A stretch of DNA of 27,654 bases from CAMLFJ01 sp040902305 (lineage in GTDB: Bacteria > Methylomirabilota > Methylomirabilia > Rokubacteriales > CSP1-6). Location: assembly GCA_040902305.1 (NCBI GenBank), contig JBBDXN010000074.1:1-27654 (forward strand), read 5' to 3'. Positions 23,899 through 27,654 of this stretch are shown one piece after another. The notes under the pieces were generated by a model. That model was not told the DNA's origin and searched no databases. It saw nothing but the letters and a program-made list of their open reading frames with translations. Each line of letters begins with the position of its first letter. Positions within the stretch are counted from its first letter, which is position 1. Both the position numbers and the translations under genes were made by a program.

Positions 23899-24424
23899 CT
23901 GGCCACCGGCGACGACCCGATCGAGGTCCTCTTCTCCCGGAGCGTGACCGACGGCCTGCCCGTGGTCCCGCCCACCGCGGAGCGCGTCGCAGCGGCGGTG
24001 GCCGCGTCGGGTCGGGCCCCCGATGAGCTGGTGGCGGAGATGCCGCCCCGACTACCTGCCGGTGGTGCCGCCGTCGCGTCCGGCACCACCGACGCGGTGG
24101 CCCCGCTCATCATCGTGAACGGCCCCATCCGGGCCGCGCCCGACATCAACTCGGCGCGGGCGTATTCGGGCCGGGCTGGCGGGCCAATGCGACCATCGGC
24201 CGGGCCCTACGCCTCTGCTGGGTCACGACCTTCGGGGGCCCGATCGCCACACGTACTGCATCGGGGAGAACGAGGAGGCGAGCCCGTGGGAGCCGCTGCA
24301 TGTCGAGCACGGCTTCGCGCCCGGGGACAGCACGGTGGCGGTGCTCGCGGCGGAGGCACCGCAGATCGTGGCCGACACCCGGAGCCGCGGCGCCCTGGTC
24401 TTCCGGAAGATTGTGCGGGCGTAG
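23899..24424 (+). pseudogene. Decayed gene of an uncharacterised conserved family
   Basis: Pieces of one protein family are readable across three frames. The first is LATGDDPIEVLFSRSVTDGL, then PVVPPTAERVAAAV. Later come DYLPVV, APLIIVNGPIR, VFGPGWRANATIGRALRL, and finally YCIGENEEASPWEPLHVEHG with a terminal FRKIVRA and stop at 24424. In intact relatives that I recall these blocks occur in one frame in this order, within a protein of about 300 or more residues. Here there is a deletion after MPPR, at least two frameshifts, and no start codon. The family's function is not established; some members occur near selenoprotein-like genes. The gene is clearly non-functional. It could also be a misassembled or error-rich stretch, but the surrounding genes are intact. 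Confidence 0.75.
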
Positions 24425-24746
24425 CCGGTGTCGATCGTGCGCACCCTCGCCGCCGAGCGATGGGAAGGTCCTTACCTACTCAGGGAGCGGGCGCGCCCAA
24501 GGACGGCCGAGGACTTCCCATGGCGTCGGCGGCAGGCGGATAGGCCCACGGCAGAGCCTCAAGCCACGTCCTGCGAGCCCCATGAAGTGAAATATCTGAG
24601 ACATCATTCTAAGCCATGGCTGAGACTCATCTATCCGTATACTTATTTAGTTCGTTTTGGCTTCGGCCTTCAAGGGCATCCGTGCCCGGCGCTGGCCTGC
24701 GCCACCGCGGCGGGATGGCACCGAGTTTGCCGAGTAACGGCCCGCC
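24425..24746. other. Gene-free stretch with an AT-rich island
   Basis: No convincing coding frame is present. Bases 24585-24660 are markedly AT-richer than anything else in the window and contain TATACT, TTATTTAG, the 10-base palindrome AGCCATGGCT (24612-24621) and a direct repeat CTGAGAC-ATCAT / CTGAGACTCATC (24596-24632). A GGGCA/TGCCC hairpin follows near 24674-24687. The right end carries the sigma54 promoter at 24716. This may be remnant foreign DNA left beside the decayed gene, or an upstream activating region. Confidence 0.5.
24716..24730 (+). promoter_or_regulatory. Sigma54 (-24/-12) promoter upstream of the zinc-ribbon gene
   Basis: TGGCACCGAGTTTGC matches the RpoN consensus with TGGCAC, TTTGC and the exact 10-base gap between GG and GC. 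The predicted start near 24742 is only about 5 bases before the TTG start of the small gene, suggesting a leaderless or very short-leader mRNA. Confidence 0.65.
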
Positions 24747-24917
24747 TTGAGAGTCATCTGCCCGCGGTGTCAGCAGGAAGGCAAGCCCTGTCTCCTGGTT
24801 ACGATCGACATCCCAGGTGATGACCGTGACGTGCCCGGCCTCTGCTGGACACACCGCCTTCGGCTCCTGGCCAAGGGAACGGAGTCGCCCACGCCCCGGG
24901 AGCCCGGGAAAAGCTGA
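24747..24917 (+). CDS. Zinc-ribbon miniprotein (56 residues)
   Basis: A small frame starting at TTG 24747 encodes a protein beginning M-RVICPRCQQEGKPCLLV, with CxxC (CPRC), a further Cys, and later GLCWTHRLRLLA. The CPxC...C...CxxH layout suggests a zinc-binding mini-domain. I recall similar small proteins, CP-C-x-x-E-G-K/R-P followed by G-x-C-x-x-H, in related environmental bacteria; their function is unknown. A stop codon (24735-24737) lies in frame just upstream, so TTG is the earliest possible start. It ends 2 bases before the next ATG, so the two are probably co-transcribed. A sigma54 promoter match lies immediately upstream. It was found by reading the frame directly and is short, so confidence is moderate. 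Confidence 0.6.
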   Translation: MRVICPRCQQEGKPCLLVTIDIPGDDRDVPGLCWTHRLRLLAKGTESPTPREPGKS

Positions 24918-24919
24918 CC

Positions 24920-25627
24920 ATGCTGCTGACCGGGCGTCTGCGCCGGATGTCGGTGTGGCTCTGGAGCAACACGCCCGCCCGCCGGCTGCTCGTCATCGTC
25001 CGCCGCGACCGGCCCACGCTCGTGCCGCGGATCGAGCGGGTCTTCGCGTCCGAGTCGGGCGAGGTGAACGTGATGCTCGACCGCCGGCGCCGCGAGCGCA
25101 GGGTTGGGGCGGCGGCCCCCCCGCCGGAGCGTCGCCAGCGGGATCGGCGCGTCCGCGGAGCCGGCGGGCGCGGCGACGACCCCTCGGTGGTGATTCGCCG
25201 GGAATCGCGGCCCGGACTGGATTACACTCCCCTCAATCGTACGAAAGGAGAAGCTCGAATGATGAGTGTCGATTCCAAGCAGACGCGCGACGGGGACGAT
25301 GTGCGGCGCTGGCTCGAGGCCGGGCCGACCCAGCTGGCCTCGCTCCTGGAGCTGCTGCACGAGCACGACCGCTTGCGCGAGCGCGTGGAGTCCTCCGAGC
25401 GCGAGAACGAGCGGCTGCGCGGAGTGACGTACGAGAACGAGCAGCTCCGCAACCGGCTCGAGACATCCGAGCGCCAGGCGGAGCATCTCCGGCAGACCGC
25501 GGGCGAGCTGCGCGCCGAGAACGAACGGCACCAGAAAGAGCGCGAAGAGGCGGCCGAGCGTCTCAACCACCTCGTCAACGAGATCGCGCAACGCCTGCGG
25601 CCCGGCGCGGGAGCGCCGCGCTCCTGA
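24920..25627 (+). CDS. Uncharacterised protein: Arg-rich N-terminal part fused to C-terminal coiled coil
   Basis: The 235-residue frame looks like two proteins run together. Residues 1-100 contain RRDRPTLVPRIERVFASESG, the tract VNVMLDRRRRERR and a second ERRQRDRRV, a pattern I associate with small conserved proteins of unknown role. From residue 114 (MMSVDSKQTRDGDDVRRWLE) there is a separate unit. It carries ASLLELLHEHDRLRERVESS and then a long heptad coiled coil up to HLVNEIAQRLRPG. Before that second unit lies a textbook ribosome site, AAAGGAGAA, followed by ATG 25259, and a TACACT -10-like box at 25223. The join region reads like non-coding spacer. So either the upstream stop was lost and two products are made, or the fusion is real. 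The gene follows the zinc-ribbon gene by 2 bases. Confidence 0.6.
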   Translation: MLLTGRLRRMSVWLWSNTPARRLLVIVRRDRPTLVPRIERVFASESGEVNVMLDRRRRERRVGAAAPPPERRQRDRRVRGAGGRGDDPSVVIRRESRPGLDYTPLNRTKGEARMMSVDSKQTRDGDDVRRWLEAGPTQLASLLELLHEHDRLRERVESSERENERLRGVTYENEQLRNRLETSERQAEHLRQTAGELRAENERHQKEREEAAERLNHLVNEIAQRLRPGAGAPRS

Positions 25628-25769
25628 TCGGCATCGTGGAGCCGACGCGACGCCGCGGCTCCCGGCCTTGAGGAACACGTCGCCAATTTTTGTCCGCTCC
25701 GTGCTGCCCCCCCGCGGCCGGAGAGCGGTGAACGCCGCGGCTTTCCGCGGGTTTCCCTCCCGTCTCGGC

Positions 25770-25784
25770 TGGCACCCCCGATGC
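25770..25784 (+). promoter_or_regulatory. Sigma54-like promoter for the response regulator
   Basis: TGGCACCCCCGATGC, followed by A, has the invariant GG/GC pair at a 10-base gap, a full TGGCAC box and ATGCA in the -12 box. It is nearly the same as the element at 13622. It lies 41 bases before the start codon at 25825, in a spacer with no convincing sigma70 promoter. Confidence 0.65.
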
Positions 25785-25824
25785 ACCTATTCTGGTGCCG
25801 ATCGCACCACGCAGAAACTTCTCA

Positions 25825-26223
25825 ATGACGGATCCCGAGAGCCTGAAGCCGCGCGTGCTCCTGGTGGACGACGAGGAGGGCGTGCGCATGAGCCTGCGCG
25901 CGCTGCTCGAGCGCGAATACCGGATCGCGAGCGTACCGAGCGGGGAGGCGGCGATGGAGGAGCTGCCGCGCTTCCGGCCCGACCTCGTTCTGCTCGACGT
26001 GCGGCTGCTGCCGAGCATGAGCGGGCTCGACGCCCTCGAGCGCATCAAGGCCTTCGACGAGCGCATCGAGGTCGTGATGATCACCGCGTTCGCCTCGCTC
26101 GCCACCCTGAACGAGGCGCTGCGCCGCGGCGCCTGCGGCTATCTCATCAAGCCGTTCCCGCGCCGGGATCTCGATCTGATGGTGCGCGACGCGCTGGCCC
26201 GCCGGGCTCCGCGGCCCGAGTGA
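25825..26223 (+). CDS. Single-domain response regulator
   Basis: A 132-residue receiver-only protein with the acidic pair in RVLLVDDEEGVR, the phospho-acceptor Asp in LVLLDVRLLPSMSGLDAL (about residue 58), the Thr in MITAFAS and the Lys in YLIKPFPRRDL. The sequence resembles receivers of NtrC-type regulators (ATLNEALRRGACGYLIKPF) but lacks AAA+ and DNA-binding domains. It therefore probably acts through protein contact or as a phosphate sink. ATG 25825 begins the protein; the ribosome site is weak. A sigma54-like promoter at 25770 is the likely driver, which would link it to the NtrC-family activator at 10416. It is followed by the pckG promoter. Confidence 0.87.
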   Translation: MTDPESLKPRVLLVDDEEGVRMSLRALLEREYRIASVPSGEAAMEELPRFRPDLVLLDVRLLPSMSGLDALERIKAFDERIEVVMITAFASLATLNEALRRGACGYLIKPFPRRDLDLMVRDALARRAPRPE

Positions 26224-26240
26224 CCGGCTCCATCACGTCG

Positions 26241-26269
26241 TTGACAGGCGTCGATCCCGCGGTCAGAAT
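26241..26269 (+). promoter_or_regulatory. Sigma70 promoter TTGACA-N17-CAGAAT for the PEPCK gene
   Basis: A perfect -35 TTGACA (26241-26246) lies 17 bases before CAGAAT (26264-26269), a four-of-six -10 box. The predicted start near 26276 gives a leader of about 36 bases with GGGAGGG as ribosome site. TTGAC and a later GTCAA (26272-26276) also form an inverted repeat spanning the promoter. Confidence 0.65.
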
Positions 26270-26311
26270 TCGTCAACACACTCCATCCCAGGCGACGGGA
26301 GGGTATCGTCG

Positions 26312-27654
26312 ATGAGCCTCACGAGTCAGGTCGAGAAGTGGGTGGATGAGGTCGCCGAGCTGACGGAGCCGGTGAAGGTCGCGTGGGCGGACGGCTCGAA
26401 GGCGGAGTACGAGCGCCTCGTCGCCGACATGCTCCGTGACGGCACGCTGCTGCCGCTGAACCCCCGGACGTACCCGAATTGCTACCTGCATCGCAGCCAC
26501 CCCTCCGACGTGGCCCGCACCGAGCAGCTCACCTTCATCTGCACGCGCACGCGGGAGGAGGCCGGGCCCACCAACAACTGGATGGCGCCCGCGGAGGGCA
26601 AGGAGAAGGTCCGCGGGCTCTTCCGGGGGAGCATGCGGGGGCGGCCGATGTGGGTGATCCCTTACCTGATGGGCCCGGCCGGCTCACCCATGAGCCGGGT
26701 GGGCGTCATGGTCACCGACAGCGCCTACGTGGTGGCGAGCATGCACATCATGACCCGGGTGGGCGCGGTGGCGCTCGAGCACATGCGCGGCCCCGACGAT
26801 TTCGTCCGCGGTCTGCACTCGCTCGGCGACCTCTCGCCGGACCGCCGCTTCATTCTCCACTTCCCGGAGGAGCGGCTGATCTGGAGCGTGGGATCGGGTT
26901 ACGGCGGCAACGCGCTCCTCGGCAAGAAGTGCCACGCGCTCCGCATCGCGTCCTCGCAGGCGCGCGCGGAAGGGTGGATGGCCGAGCACATGCTGATCCT
27001 CGGCCTGGAGGATCCGAAGGGGCGGATCACCTACCTGGCCGCCGCGATGCCGAGCGCCTCCGGCAAGACCAACCTGGCGATGGTGGTCTCGAGCCTGCCC
27101 GGCTACCGGGTGTGGACGGTGGGCGACGATATCGCCTGGATCCACGTCGACAAGAACGGCCAGCTCCGGGCCACCAATCCGGAGCGCGGCTTCTTCGGAG
27201 TGGCCCCGAACACGAGCGCGAAGACCAACCCGAACGGCGCGGCCATGGTGCGCTCCAACACGATCTTCACCAACGTGGCCCTGACCCCGTCGACCGAGCC
27301 GTGGTGGGAAGGCATGGGGCCCGAGGCGCCCGAGGGCATGCTCGACTGGCAGGGCCAGCCGTGGAAGCCGGGCGGCGGCCCCGCCGCGCATCCCAACTCG
27401 CGCTTCACGGTGCCCGCGGAGCAATGCCCGTCCATCGCGCCCAACTGGGAGGATCCGGAGGGTGTGCCGCTCTCCGGCTTCATCTTCGGGTCGCGCCGCG
27501 CGCGCGTGGTGCCGCTCGTGTTCGAGGCGTTCGACTGGGACCACGGCGTCTTCCTGGGCTCGGCCATGGGCACCGAGACCACCGCCGCCATCACCGGGCA
27601 GGTGGGCGTGGTGCGCCGCGATCCGATGGCCATGATCGCGTTCTGCGGCTACAA
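26312..27654 (+). CDS. pckG: GTP-dependent phosphoenolpyruvate carboxykinase (3' end outside window)
   Basis: PEPCK converts oxaloacetate and GTP to phosphoenolpyruvate, CO2 and GDP, the committing step of gluconeogenesis, in the cytoplasm. The first 447 residues of an expected 600 or so are present. Visible motifs are AGPTNNWM, the substrate-region block RPMWVIPYLMGPAGSPMSRV, TDSAYVVASMHIMTRVG, the metal/PEP region SVGSGYGGNALLGKKC, the P-loop PSASGKTNLAM (247-257), kinase-2 VGDDIAWIHVD and the GTP-type GFFGVAPNTSAKTNPN. These place it in the GTP rather than ATP family. In most GTP enzymes the P-loop reads PSACGKTN with a reactive Cys; here that residue is Ser250. ATG 26312 has GGGAGGG upstream and a sigma70 promoter at 26241. 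It would feed the glucan and trehalose pathways. Confidence 0.93.
   Translation, partial: MSLTSQVEKWVDEVAELTEPVKVAWADGSKAEYERLVADMLRDGTLLPLNPRTYPNCYLHRSHPSDVARTEQLTFICTRTREEAGPTNNWMAPAEGKEKVRGLFRGSMRGRPMWVIPYLMGPAGSPMSRVGVMVTDSAYVVASMHIMTRVGAVALEHMRGPDDFVRGLHSLGDLSPDRRFILHFPEERLIWSVGSGYGGNALLGKKCHALRIASSQARAEGWMAEHMLILGLEDPKGRITYLAAAMPSASGKTNLAMVVSSLPGYRVWTVGDDIAWIHVDKNGQLRATNPERGFFGVAPNTSAKTNPNGAAMVRSNTIFTNVALTPSTEPWWEGMGPEAPEGMLDWQGQPWKPGGGPAAHPNSRFTVPAEQCPSIAPNWEDPEGVPLSGFIFGSRRARVVPLVFEAFDWDHGVFLGSAMGTETTAAITGQVGVVRRDPMAMIAFCGY

Overview
This is a GC-rich bacterial window with densely packed genes and many ATGA or GTGA stop/start overlaps. Genes for MlaC, a PBP1b-like transglycosylase/transpeptidase, MreB, a SPOR-like protein and PilZ point to a diderm rod. 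Protein style and gene mix resemble Candidatus Rokubacteria / Methylomirabilota; that assignment is inference from memory, as no marker gene is present.

Layout. (1) 1-8088 is an alpha-glucan/trehalose island. A leftward set holds a glycosyltransferase fragment cut by the window edge, a TreT-type trehalose synthase and a DUF5752-like protein. A rightward Corynebacterium-type glycogen synthase diverges from it, and a leftward treY-treZ pair follows. (2) 8093-8232 is a short interspersed repeat; an inverted second copy lies at 20826-20993. (3) 8229-14019 holds envelope and regulatory genes: a TM-helix channel-like protein, a PsiE-like protein, a PPC-domain protein, an NtrC-family sigma54 activator, a SPOR-like protein, an ANTAR regulator and a BON-like membrane protein. 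(4) 14016-17705 holds mlaC, a small secreted protein, a PBP1b-like enzyme and PilZ. (5) 17830-20829 holds a FAD oxidoreductase, a HOT-type iron alcohol dehydrogenase and a truncated peptide-binding protein gene broken by the second repeat. (6) 21007-26223 holds an mreB without mreC next to it, a TM protein, a small secreted protein, two single-domain response regulators, a decayed gene, a zinc-ribbon miniprotein and a coiled-coil protein. (7) The window ends inside a GTP-type PEP carboxykinase gene.

The strongest signal beyond the genes is a set of six intergenic sigma54 (-24/-12) promoter matches. They lie upstream of the psiE-like gene, the NtrC-type activator itself, the ANTAR gene, the BON-like/mlaC operon, the zinc-ribbon gene and a response regulator. 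Three of the upstream regions also carry related TTACCG/CGGTAA or AACGTTTAC palindromes at roughly enhancer distance. This suggests a local sigma54 regulon, possibly run by the activator at 10416. The second clear structural feature is the inverted repeat pair: its ends lie within a few bases of, or inside, the flanking genes, and one copy truncates a gene.
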